A stretch of 64,000 bases of DNA, taken from positions 873,462-937,461 of the forward strand of contig CAXXLS010000017.1 in NCBI GenBank assembly GCA_963677135.2. The letters run 5' to 3'. The stretch is from Seleniibacterium sp963677135. Its GTDB lineage: Bacteria > Desulfobacterota > Desulfuromonadia > Desulfuromonadales > Geopsychrobacteraceae. A program made the position numbers and the translations under genes. Positions within the stretch are counted from its first letter, which is position 1. Each line of letters starts with the position of its first letter. Under the pieces are notes generated by a model, which worked only from the letters and a program-made list of their open reading frames with translations, did no database searches and was not told the DNA's origin. This document shows positions 1 to 7,973 of this stretch, piece by piece.

Positions 1-957
1 GTGACCATAGGTATCATTCACCTTTTTAAAGTGGTCTATATCGATCAATATGACGGAAAATGGACTATGATGTCGGTCCGCCACCCTTGTCTCAAACGTG
101 AGAACCTCATCAAGCTTGACGCGGTTATAGAGCAGGGTAAGGGAATCGGTCCGTATCCCGGCGTAAGCGGCACTCAGCGAGACAAGCATATTTCTGAAGG
201 CTGAAGCCAGGGCACCAATTTCATCCCTGGCAGTGCTGGTGGCATTCAGTCTTTCAGAAAGCTTGTCAAACGACCCGCCCAATCTTTCCAGGCTGTGGGT
301 TCCCGCTTCAGAAGAACCGCTGTCGTCATTTTGCTCGATATAATGCATGGCGTCACGCAGTTCACAGACCGGATCAAGGACGACTTTGGAAAGAATCCGG
401 TTCAGCAAAAAACCGATCAGAAAAACCAGAGACAGGATAAGGGTCGAAAAAATAGCGATGATCTCGATTGTCTGCTGGTTAAGGGTGTCCAGAGCGTACC
501 GGATCCGCCAGAAACCAACCGTTTCATCAAAGACAATGATAGGGCTGGTGTAGGTCAGGATCGGCAGACGGTTCCATCTGCCCTGTGCCAATCGAGAGGA
601 TCCGCTTTCCTTGACATCGATATCACTCGGGAGTCTTTCGTCAGTGGACGCGAGAGCGATCCCGGCAGCTGAATAGGCCGTTACGGAAAGGATATTTTTT
701 CGTTTTTTAACGTCATGCAGGGTTTCACTGACCGCCAAGACCTGGCTGGCAAAAATTTCATTGCCTAGCTGAGTTCCATACTGCCTGGTCAGATCATCTA
801 GAGACTGCCCAATCTGCTGGACGACATCCTTGCGACGATCCGCTTCATAAAGAGCCAGAACTGACCCGAAAACAATCGTGACGACAAGCATCACGGTAAA
901 AATCGACACATTGATTTTTACCCGCAGGCTTTTATCACTGAACATTTTCATTGCCAT
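1..957 (-). CDS. Membrane diguanylate cyclase, 3' part missing (runs off the left edge)
   Basis: 319 residues are visible from an ATG at 957. A membrane segment at about residues 13-35 is followed by a roughly 130-residue extracytoplasmic sensor region, a second membrane segment (IIAIFSTLILSLVFLIGF) and a HAMP-like linker. The start of a GGDEF domain follows, with DSLTLLYNR and, at the window edge, VILIDIDHFKKVNDTYGH. The family makes cyclic di-GMP from two GTP. The GGDEF signature itself and any EAL domain lie outside the window, so activity cannot be judged. The gene starts only 3 bases after the stop of the periplasmic binding protein gene. The two are therefore probably co-transcribed, which suggests that protein may present a ligand to this sensor (inference). 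Confidence 0.85.
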   Translation of the reverse strand, partial: MAMKMFSDKSLRVKINVSIFTVMLVVTIVFGSVLALYEADRRKDVVQQIGQSLDDLTRQYGTQLGNEIFASQVLAVSETLHDVKKRKNILSVTAYSAAGIALASTDERLPSDIDVKESGSSRLAQGRWNRLPILTYTSPIIVFDETVGFWRIRYALDTLNQQTIEIIAIFSTLILSLVFLIGFLLNRILSKVVLDPVCELRDAMHYIEQNDDSGSSEAGTHSLERLGGSFDKLSERLNATSTARDEIGALASAFRNMLVSLSAAYAGIRTDSLTLLYNRVKLDEVLTFETRVADRHHSPFSVILIDIDHFKKVNDTYGH

Positions 958-960
958 ATC

Positions 961-2088
961 TCAATAGAAATCTGGCCTGACCGTCATATAAAGAGAAGGG
1001 CGGCCATTAATGATTTTCATAATAATCACCTGCTTTTGAGGATTTCCTTCCCGGTCGAAACTGATCGGCCCGGTCACGCCCTGGAATTCTCTTGTCGCCG
1101 CTAACGCATCCCTTATAGCACGGGGTTCTGCTGAACCTGCGCGTCTTATCGCATCAAACAGAATGGTTGCCGCATCGTAGGCGATCGCAGCAAAATCTGT
1201 AACTTCGTAAATTTTTTTGTACTTTTCTATGAACTCAAGGGTCTTCGGAAAAGACAGTTCTTTATTCCAGTGAGCTGAATAATAGCCGAGCTGAAGGTCC
1301 TGGCCGCCATTTGCGTAAAATTGACGGTAAGGCCAACCGTCCCCGCCAAGCATGATGGCCCTTATCCCGAGACTTTGCGCCTGACGAACGATAAATCCAC
1401 TTTCCGCATGACCGGGAACAAACAGGATATCAGGATTTAATTGCCTGACATGGTTCAGTATCTGCGTAAAATCGGTCTGTTGGAACTTGTAATTCAGGAT
1501 GGCGGCTACCCGGCCACCTCTATGCTCGAATTCATCCTTAAAGTGTTCAGACAGACCCATGCTGTAATCACTGGTTATGTTCTGAACTATCACGGCCGAT
1601 CCTGCTTTGAGGGTCTGCCTGGCAAAACGAGCTAGGGAGGCTCCCTGAAATGCATCTGTAAAACAGGCACGAAAGATATAATCCCCGGTTCGAGTCACGT
1701 CCGGATGGGTCGAGTCAGGGGATATCATGGGAATCTTCATCTGCTGCAGATAGGGCGCCATGGCCAGGGAATGCGAACTCCATGAGGCTCCGATAACTGC
1801 CACCACGCCATCCTTGACGGCCTGTTTTGCGGCAAGTTTGCTTTGGATCGGGGTACTGTGGTTATCATACTCAAGAAGTTTGATCATGCTCCCATGCAAA
1901 CCGCCACTGCTGTTGAATTCATCTACCGCATAGCGAACGGCTTCAAACAGTTCGAGATTATCCTCAGCAGCTTCTCCTGATTTGGCATAAATGGCGGCAA
2001 TTTTGATATATTCTGAATGAACCGCAAAAACTGTTGCCGGCATGAACAGCAGGAAAGCAAGCAGAAAAATGAATATCGATCGGATCAT
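961..2088 (-). CDS. Periplasmic ligand-binding protein, branched-chain amino acid (LIV) type
   Basis: 375 residues with a clear Sec signal peptide (MIRSIFIFLLAFLLFMPATVFA), then a type 1 periplasmic-binding fold. Family features include IKIAAIYAKSGEAAEDN at the N terminus, VAVIGASWSSHSLAMAPY and the PMISPDSTHPDVTRTGDYIF segment. The length is usual for LivJ/LivK-like receptors. No permease or ATPase gene of the LIV type lies next to it. Instead the next gene, 3 bases downstream, is a membrane diguanylate cyclase. The protein may therefore act as a solute sensor rather than as part of a transporter; this is an inference from context. The ligand cannot be predicted. Confidence 0.85.
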   Translation of the reverse strand: MIRSIFIFLLAFLLFMPATVFAVHSEYIKIAAIYAKSGEAAEDNLELFEAVRYAVDEFNSSGGLHGSMIKLLEYDNHSTPIQSKLAAKQAVKDGVVAVIGASWSSHSLAMAPYLQQMKIPMISPDSTHPDVTRTGDYIFRACFTDAFQGASLARFARQTLKAGSAVIVQNITSDYSMGLSEHFKDEFEHRGGRVAAILNYKFQQTDFTQILNHVRQLNPDILFVPGHAESGFIVRQAQSLGIRAIMLGGDGWPYRQFYANGGQDLQLGYYSAHWNKELSFPKTLEFIEKYKKIYEVTDFAAIAYDAATILFDAIRRAGSAEPRAIRDALAATREFQGVTGPISFDREGNPQKQVIIMKIINGRPSLYMTVRPDFY

Positions 2089-2271
2089 TGGGCAGGATCC
2101 TTACATTGGGAATAAAAAAAAATAGAAGGATAAAGACTGGCTGAGACGTGAACCTTTTTTAAATTAGAACAAGCCAACCAAAGAGTCAACTCCATAAATA
2201 CCCGGCAGGACATGAAAAAGGCGTCAGGTTTAATTTTAAAACGAAACTTCAGACAATGATGGAGGGCCAAC

Positions 2272-3351
2272 ATGACATGCAGTACCAACGGAGCGGTAAA
2301 GGCATTCACGTCGCCAGCTGTGATCATCGACCTTGACACGGCCAGAAAGAATGTTGATCGCTTTCAAGCCTATGCCGACACTCATGGAATTAAAGTCCGG
2401 CCCCATATCAAAACCCATAAAATGCCAAGGATAGCCCTGATGCAACTGAAGAGAGGGGCCATAGGAATAACCTGCCAGAAGCTGTCAGAAGCTGAGGCTA
2501 TGCTTGCCGGCCACCCGGAACTTAATGACGTATTTATCACTTATAACGTGATCGGCAGGGAGAAGCTTGACCGCCTTGCCGCACTCGCCCGAAGGGCTGA
2601 TTTGAGCGTCGTTGCTGATAGCGAATGTGTCTCACTGGGCCTTTCAAGGCGTTTTCAAAACGAACCGACCCCACTTAAGGTTTTGGTTGAGTGCAATACC
2701 GGGGCAGATCGCTGCGGAGTGGCGACTCCGGAGGAAGCGGCAGCACTAGCCGTCCGGATCGCGGCATCGCCGGGGCTGTCCTTTGCCGGACTCATGACCT
2801 ATCCACCATCAGACTGTGAAGGACAAGTCCAGAGATTCATGGCCAGGGCAAAGGTATTGATTGAAGCACAAGGGATTGCCGTACCGGTCATCTCGTCCGG
2901 CGGGACACCGTCCATGATGAGCGCTGGAAATGCACCGATAACGACCGAGTACCGCCCAGGGACATACGTTTTCAATGATCGCTCTCTGGTTGTGGGGGGC
3001 AGGTGTACCTGGGATGATTGCGCACTGACTGTAGCAGCAACAGTCGTATCCGTACCGGCAGAGAATCGCGCGATAATCGATGCCGGCAGTAAAACACTCA
3101 CTTCGGATTTATTAAACCTCAAGGGTTATGGCCACGTACTGGGCCGTCCGGATATCCTTATAGACCAACTATCCGAAGAACACGGCAGGCTGGTCAGCCA
3201 TGGAAGCATCAACCTCGCAGTCGGAGACCAGGTAAGGGTCGTACCAAACCATGCGTGCGTGGTCATGAACATGGTTGATTTCGTGAATGTTGTGCAGCAG
3301 GGAAAAGCTCCTGAAAAATGGCCCGTTACCGCTCGTGGCAAAAGTGAATAA
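2272..3351 (+). CDS. D-serine dehydratase / D-threonine aldolase-like PLP enzyme
   Basis: 359 residues, fold type III (alanine-racemase-like) PLP enzyme. The PLP lysine is expected in RPHIKTHK (Lys47), within the conserved N-terminal barrel. Near the C terminus VPNHACVV supplies His327 and Cys329. In eukaryotic D-serine dehydratases a His-x-Cys pair binds the catalytic zinc, whereas D-threonine aldolases usually carry His-x-Asp. This favours a D-serine dehydratase-like or D-3-hydroxyamino-acid lyase role, but the exact substrate is open. The start is well supported by GGAGG 5 bases upstream of the ATG. It is divergent from the binding-protein gene and is followed 80 bases later by the IS3 element. 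Confidence 0.8.
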   Translation: MTCSTNGAVKAFTSPAVIIDLDTARKNVDRFQAYADTHGIKVRPHIKTHKMPRIALMQLKRGAIGITCQKLSEAEAMLAGHPELNDVFITYNVIGREKLDRLAALARRADLSVVADSECVSLGLSRRFQNEPTPLKVLVECNTGADRCGVATPEEAAALAVRIAASPGLSFAGLMTYPPSDCEGQVQRFMARAKVLIEAQGIAVPVISSGGTPSMMSAGNAPITTEYRPGTYVFNDRSLVVGGRCTWDDCALTVAATVVSVPAENRAIIDAGSKTLTSDLLNLKGYGHVLGRPDILIDQLSEEHGRLVSHGSINLAVGDQVRVVPNHACVVMNMVDFVNVVQQGKAPEKWPVTARGKSE

Positions 3352-3483
3352 ACTGCGCCAGGAACTTTCAATTCCAAACTACGGTGGCGGATTCGTTCCT
3401 GATGGAGAATATTTTCTGAGGAGTCTGCATACCTGAATCGCCCCGGGATTGTCGGAGACTCCAAACTTTGAGAGTATGGGGTC

Positions 3484-3801
3484 ATGAATACGAACAAGAG
3501 ATACAGTCCTGAGGTCAGAGAGCGGGCAGTCCGATTGGTTGCGGAACAGCAGGGAGAATATACCTCCCGCTGGGCAGCGATTTGTTCCATTGCGGGAAAA
3601 ATAGGATGCACACCAGAGACGTTACGAAGATGGTGCAAAGAAGCCGGGGGATCCCAAGAGAGTCGTTCTAAGGAACTATCGGCTCAAGAACAATTGAAGC
3701 AACTGGAGCGGGAAAACCGGGAGCTGAAACGCGCCAATGAGATTTTGCGTAAAGCTGCAGTTTTTTTCGCCCAGGCGGAGCTCGACCGCAAACCGAAGTA
3801 A
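3484..3801 (+). CDS. IS3-family transposase OrfA
   Basis: 105 residues. An N-terminal helix-turn-helix (YSPEVRERAVRLVAEQQ ... GCTPETLRRWCKEAG) precedes a leucine-zipper-like coiled coil (EQLKQLERENRELKRANEIL), as expected for the DNA-binding, multimerising half of an IS3 transposase. Its stop overlaps the OrfB start as TAATG. A T_TTT_TTC heptamer lies at 3762-3768, in phase with this frame. The -1 frame from there is open straight into OrfB, so the active OrfAB fusion is probably made by programmed -1 frameshifting, as is known for this family. Confidence 0.9.
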   Translation: MNTNKRYSPEVRERAVRLVAEQQGEYTSRWAAICSIAGKIGCTPETLRRWCKEAGGSQESRSKELSAQEQLKQLERENRELKRANEILRKAAVFFAQAELDRKPK

Positions 3802-4697
3802 TGGTGTTTTTTATTGATGAACACCGAAGCCAATACGGGGTCGAGGCGATTCGTCGCCAGTTACCGATCGCCCCATCAACGTACTACCACCACAAAGCGC
3901 GCCAAGACGATCCTAGCAAGGTTCCGCAACGACACTGGCGGGATCAATTGTTGAAACCTGAGATTCAGAGGGTTTGGGACGAGAATTTACAGGTTTATGG
4001 TGTTCGCAAAGTCTGGCGGCAGCTAAACCGAGAAGGGATACCGGTCGCCCGTTGCACCGTTGAAAGATTGATGCGTGAGATGGGGCTGCGAGGGGTTGTG
4101 CGCGGCAAGAAAAAGATCACAACGATCAGCGATCCAACGCAGCAGCGTGCCCCCGATCTGGTGAAACGGACTTTCAAGGCGAGTCGCCCGAATCAGCTCT
4201 GGGTGGCTGATTTTACCTACGTCGCCACTTGGTCCGGCTTTGTTTATGTGGCTTTCGTCATTGACGTGTACGCACGCTGTATTGTTGGCTGGCGCGTTTC
4301 GACATCAATGAAGACAGAACTCGTTCTGGATGCTCTGGAGCAGGCTTTGTGGGCTCGCAAGAACCGCCGGGAGTTGATTCATCATAGCGACCGGGGCAGT
4401 CAGTATCTCTCAATTCGCTACACTGAGCGACTCTCAGAGGCTGGGATTAATGCTTCGGTCGGCACAACTGGAGATTCATACGACAACGCTTTGGCCGAGA
4501 CCATCATCGGCCTTTATAAAACGGAAGTCATCAACCATCGCGGTCCATGGAAAGGCCGTGAGTCGGTTGAATACGCAACATTGGAATGGGTGGATTGGTT
4601 TAATAATCGTCGATTGCTGGAACCGATCGGAAATATTCCACCAGCAGAAAAAGAAAATGAGTATTATCGGCTAGAGGAGTCAAGCGAGGCGGCTTGA
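3801..4697 (+). CDS. IS3-family transposase OrfB (DDE integrase)
   Basis: 298 residues. It contains the HTH_21-like segment (YGVRKVWRQLNREGIPVARCTVERLM) and the retroviral-integrase-like core. The three acidic residues fall in LWVADFTYV, HHSDRGSQY and ALAETIIGLYKTE, with the usual DD(35)E layout. The C-terminal WVDWFNNRRLLEPIGNIPP is standard for the family. Nothing looks truncated. It can be translated alone from the ATG overlapping the OrfA stop, or as a fusion after the frameshift upstream. Confidence 0.92.
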   Translation: MVFFIDEHRSQYGVEAIRRQLPIAPSTYYHHKARQDDPSKVPQRHWRDQLLKPEIQRVWDENLQVYGVRKVWRQLNREGIPVARCTVERLMREMGLRGVVRGKKKITTISDPTQQRAPDLVKRTFKASRPNQLWVADFTYVATWSGFVYVAFVIDVYARCIVGWRVSTSMKTELVLDALEQALWARKNRRELIHHSDRGSQYLSIRYTERLSEAGINASVGTTGDSYDNALAETIIGLYKTEVINHRGPWKGRESVEYATLEWVDWFNNRRLLEPIGNIPPAEKENEYYRLEESSEAA

Positions 4698-4772
4698 CTC
4701 AAACGAAAACTGTCTCCGGAAAAACCGGGTCGATTCAGAGTATTTGTTTTTTTGAAGTCATAGGGGGCGAAA

Positions 4773-5993
4773 TTGAACATTTTCAAAATTCTATCGTCTG
4801 GCAAGCATGCCTTCCGTGAAGAGTTCATTTCTGCGTTTCTTGCTTATCTGTTGTCACCAAAAATGGATCATGGGCTCGGAGAATCTTTCCTGTCGAGCCT
4901 GCTCAGCCAGGTTGCCGAACAGAACGATGCCCCAGATATAAAGCAACTGACGCAAAAACTGCAGAGTCGCCTTTGGGAGAACATTTTTGAGGACAACGGC
5001 ACTCAGCCAATTGTCGAGCTCGAAGTCGCCTATCCCAGAGGCCATGGCCATGGATGGATCGACGTTGTCATTCGGATCGGCGATTATTTTGTATTGATTG
5101 AAAATAAAATTCTCGTTGGGTCGAAAACAGAAGATCAGATCAAGGAACAGTATCTCGGGTTGCAGCAGGTTCTGAAGCAGCGTGAGTTTGAAGGCGATTA
5201 CAAGATTCTTCTGCTTTATCTCGTTCCAGCAATTGGAGGCGAAGGGGGTTGGTCGGTCCCGCAGTCTTTCTATGAGGAACTAGAGAAGGTTGACTTGCGC
5301 CCCCATGATCAAAAGGCATTGATAACTTGGCAACCGGTAGAAGATTCCGATGCTGAGCCGATTTCCATCGTCGGGACTATACGGGAACTATTTAGGCAAG
5401 AATCGCTCGGCTTGATGGCTCCTATCAGTGGAGAGGTCCGTCAGATTCTGTTGTCTTTGGTGAATTATGCGATGTCCGGTTTCGTCGGATATCACTTTGA
5501 AAAGGCAACAGTAAAGCGAGAGCAGGGTGCTCGGATGCCTGTTTCACAAATATTGAATTTGACGGGTGAACATTACATCGGAATTCAATATGGTCGTGGC
5601 GGTCTTGTGAGCACTGCATGGAGAAATACTGATTTTCTAACTACGGACCTTGCAGTTATTGAAGAGCATAATGGGAGCTGGCAATATTTGCCTTTGGAGG
5701 ATTTTAAAACTCTTACCAGATGGGCTCTCAACCCAGAAAGCGAAAACCTGCAAAAGATCGAGTGGTCTGGCAAACCGTTCTGGATAGAGGGCCTGTATCG
5801 TGTGGCTAAATGGTGTGATTCTGACTTCTTTGTCGGTCTTAAGGGCGGTGTGCCAGCATTAGAGGCAATGACCGTCGAGCAGATCACGGATCGTAAAGCA
5901 TGGGAAGTGAGCTCGGTTCAAAAAAACAGCGCCTGGATACCTGCGCCTCAATTCTGTGAAATTTTGGAAAAAAAGGGTTTGTCCTTCGACTAA
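4773..5993 (+). CDS. PD-(D/E)XK nuclease superfamily protein
   Basis: 406 residues. The N-terminal third carries a restriction-endonuclease-like core: GWIDVVIRIGDYFVLIENKI gives Asp97 and Glu110-x-Lys112, the D...ExK triad, followed by a helix with SKTEDQIKEQYLGL. This matches stand-alone PD-(D/E)XK proteins of genomic islands. The rest, up to residue 406, has no motif I recognise. Translation most likely starts at TTG 4773, because GGGGG lies 6 bases upstream and no ATG fits. It sits just after the IS3 element and shares its strand with the phosphatase-glycohydrolase fusion 120 bases downstream. A role in DNA restriction or defence is an inference; the target is unknown. Confidence 0.7.
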   Translation: MNIFKILSSGKHAFREEFISAFLAYLLSPKMDHGLGESFLSSLLSQVAEQNDAPDIKQLTQKLQSRLWENIFEDNGTQPIVELEVAYPRGHGHGWIDVVIRIGDYFVLIENKILVGSKTEDQIKEQYLGLQQVLKQREFEGDYKILLLYLVPAIGGEGGWSVPQSFYEELEKVDLRPHDQKALITWQPVEDSDAEPISIVGTIRELFRQESLGLMAPISGEVRQILLSLVNYAMSGFVGYHFEKATVKREQGARMPVSQILNLTGEHYIGIQYGRGGLVSTAWRNTDFLTTDLAVIEEHNGSWQYLPLEDFKTLTRWALNPESENLQKIEWSGKPFWIEGLYRVAKWCDSDFFVGLKGGVPALEAMTVEQITDRKAWEVSSVQKNSAWIPAPQFCEILEKKGLSFD

Positions 5994-6009
5994 CCTCCTT
6001 GACCATACC

Positions 6010-6038
6010 GGTGTGACGTTTTGTGACACACCTATAGT
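6010..6038 (+). promoter_or_regulatory. Possible operator/promoter for the fusion gene
   Basis: GGTGTG and CACACC (6010-6015 and 6027-6032) form an inverted repeat, and TGTGAC also occurs twice directly. TATAGT at 6033-6038 could be a -10 box, but no good -35 box lies 17 bases upstream. Weak evidence. Confidence 0.25.
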
Positions 6039-6048
6039 GTAGATTTTT

Positions 6049-6092
6049 GGCTCCAGGCTAGCAGAGTTTTTCTGCTACGTCTGGAGCCTTTT
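6049..6092 (+). terminator. Rho-independent-type hairpin between nuclease and fusion gene
   Basis: GGCTCCAG...CTGGAGCC forms the outer stem (6049-6088), with inner CTAGCAG pairing CTGCTA. TTTT and AATTT follow. It ends 20 bases before the next start codon, so it may end nuclease transcripts or act as a leader structure controlling the downstream gene. Confidence 0.6.
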
Positions 6093-6112
6093 AATTTAAC
6101 CAAGGAGACTGA

Positions 6113-7741
6113 ATGACCAAAACCAGTGACACCCATCCTCTTCGTATTGATTCTGTCAAAGTTCCTTATCTGAATGGAATGATCGGAATGACCTTCTGTC
6201 CTGGCAAGAGAGGGCAGGGACTTTACTCTGGCTATTGGGACCGGGATCTCACCAAAGACCTGGACTCCATCATTGCCTGGAGCACCGATGCGCTCATCTC
6301 GCTCATGGAAGATCATGAGTTTGACCAGTGGAATGTATCCGACTTCAAGGCGCAGGTTCAGCAATCAAGTTTGACATGGTTTCACCTGCCTATCGTCGAC
6401 GCAAGCGTCCCATGTAATCAGTTCGAGAGTGCCTGGGCGAGTGCGGGGAATGAAATTCGTGGAATTTTAGCCAGAGGTGGCAAGGTTGTTCTGCATTGTC
6501 GAGGAGGTTTGGGGCGCACGGGTTTGTTGGCAGCACGCATTTTAATCGAATTCGGGCTGGAGCCCAATGAGGCCATCGACTTGGTCAGGGGTGCCCGCCC
6601 TGGAGCAATCGAAACGAAAGAGCAAGAGCGACATGTTTACGCCTATAAAACCCGTTGCTCCCGGCGGACGCTGGATCATTATCTCGGATGTCTGCTGGGC
6701 GGGGCAATAGGTGATGCTCTTGGCGCCGCAGTCGAATTCGACTCCATGGACGACATCAGAAAAAAGTATGGTGCGCGAGGTATCGAGTTTTATGGAGAAG
6801 CGTTTGGCAGGGCAGGGGCAATTACCGATGATACCCAGATGACACTATTTACGGCAGAGGGCATGTTGCGGGCTTGCACGCGGGCGAACGCAAAGGGAAT
6901 TGGTCCTGCGTTTGTAAGTTGTACTTACTACGCATACCGCCGTTGGTTAGTTACGCAGGGTGAATTGGATGATATGGCTCAAGATGGATGGCTCATTGGA
7001 AACCCGGAACTGTTCAGCCGGCGTGCCCCGGGAAGTACTTGTTTGTCGGCTTTGAAGGATGGAGAGTTTTATCTTGGCGACAACCGACAACACAACACGA
7101 GCAAGGGGTGTGGTGCTGTTATGCGGACGGCCCCGGTCGGCCTGTTCGTACACTCCCCCTATGTATGTAATATCTGGGATGAGGTAACGCGGGATAAGCA
7201 GTCTTATTCCATCGGTCAGGAGTTGGGCTACCTGACCCACGGGCATCCGAGCGGCTATCTGCCCGCAGCCTTTTTGGCTAAATTGATCGGGCGCATTATT
7301 GATGGTGATGACTTGAATACCGCGCTGGACAAGACTTGGGACAGTTTGATTCAACATCACTATGCTGACGAGACCATGGCCGCTATTAGCAAGGCGCGGG
7401 CCCTGGCAGCAAGCGAAACATCGCCGTCGGCTGAAACAATCGCCAAACTTGGCGAGGGGTGGGTTGGCGAAGAGGCGTTGGCTATCGCAATCTACTGCGC
7501 ACTGGTCGCAAAAGACGATTTTGATCTCGGTATCCGCCTGGCCGTGAATCATAACGGCGACAGCGATAGTACCGGAGCCATTGCCGGCAATATCCTTGGG
7601 GCCCTGCTTGGGCGTAAGGCGATATCCGAGGACTGGGTAGCGTCGCTCGACCTGCGCGATGTGATCGAGCAGGTTGCGGTTGATTTATTCTTGGGCTTTC
7701 AGGCCGGGGACACCTGGTGGAAAAAATATCCCGGTCATTAA
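6113..7741 (+). CDS. Dual-specificity phosphatase-ADP-ribosylglycohydrolase fusion
   Basis: 542 residues with two enzymes in one chain. Residues about 1-180 form a cysteine-phosphatase domain of the CDKN3/dual-specificity type. The P-loop is HCRGGLGRTG at 128-137 (catalytic Cys129, Arg135), and Asp96 in PIVDAS is a candidate general acid. Residues about 185-535 form an ADP-ribosylglycohydrolase (DraG-like) domain with GGAIGDALGAAVEF, the metal-binding TDDTQM (238-243) and GDSDSTGAIAGN near 482-493. All metal-ligand motifs look intact. The family removes ADP-ribose from proteins, nucleic acids or small molecules; the substrate here is unknown. AAGGAG lies 5 bases upstream of the ATG. It follows the nuclease gene in an island between two IS elements. 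Confidence 0.85.
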   Translation: MTKTSDTHPLRIDSVKVPYLNGMIGMTFCPGKRGQGLYSGYWDRDLTKDLDSIIAWSTDALISLMEDHEFDQWNVSDFKAQVQQSSLTWFHLPIVDASVPCNQFESAWASAGNEIRGILARGGKVVLHCRGGLGRTGLLAARILIEFGLEPNEAIDLVRGARPGAIETKEQERHVYAYKTRCSRRTLDHYLGCLLGGAIGDALGAAVEFDSMDDIRKKYGARGIEFYGEAFGRAGAITDDTQMTLFTAEGMLRACTRANAKGIGPAFVSCTYYAYRRWLVTQGELDDMAQDGWLIGNPELFSRRAPGSTCLSALKDGEFYLGDNRQHNTSKGCGAVMRTAPVGLFVHSPYVCNIWDEVTRDKQSYSIGQELGYLTHGHPSGYLPAAFLAKLIGRIIDGDDLNTALDKTWDSLIQHHYADETMAAISKARALAASETSPSAETIAKLGEGWVGEEALAIAIYCALVAKDDFDLGIRLAVNHNGDSDSTGAIAGNILGALLGRKAISEDWVASLDLRDVIEQVAVDLFLGFQAGDTWWKKYPGH

Positions 7742-7793
7742 GTGGGAAGATGTCGGAATGCCTCTGAAATTGCTCTTTTTTCCAAACTCCCTG

Positions 7794-7847
7794 GAGTGAA
7801 TCAGCTTTTGCCATTCCTCAGGGAATAGACCTCTCCCTGATTCACTC
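7794..7847. repeat. 11-base perfect inverted repeat
   Basis: GAGTGAATCAG at 7794-7804 is the exact reverse complement of CTGATTCACTC at 7837-7847. The arms are 32 bases apart, in the gap between the fusion gene and the IS21 end. No T-run follows, so a terminator is uncertain. It may be a trace of a lost element. Confidence 0.5.
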
Positions 7848-7973
7848 TCAAAACTGTTGGCCGGCATGCAAAAATGACCCACTTTCGGGGGTAATCGGCG
7901 TCCAAAATTGACCCACCTCAGCATCATCCTCCAAGCTCTCTGGAATTTCAGAGAGAGGAGCCTTTTGAGGGAG

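Larger units (their letters stand above)
3434..4737 (+). mobile_element. IS3-family insertion sequence, apparently complete
   Basis: About 1.3 kb bounded by imperfect terminal inverted repeats of about 27 bases. The left end begins TGAATCGCCCCGGG at 3434 and continues to GTCGGAGAC near 3459. The right end reads GTCTCCGG...CCGGGTCGATTCA and stops at 4737. Two overlapping frames inside encode the transposase. I could not find a matching 3-4 base target duplication: the left flank ends ATACC and the right flank begins GAGTA. One side may have been rearranged. Confidence 0.85.

Noticed and set aside
3430..4741. Target-site duplication around the IS3 element
   Set aside because: Bases flanking the two inverted repeats (ATACC and GAGTA) do not match in any alignment I tried.
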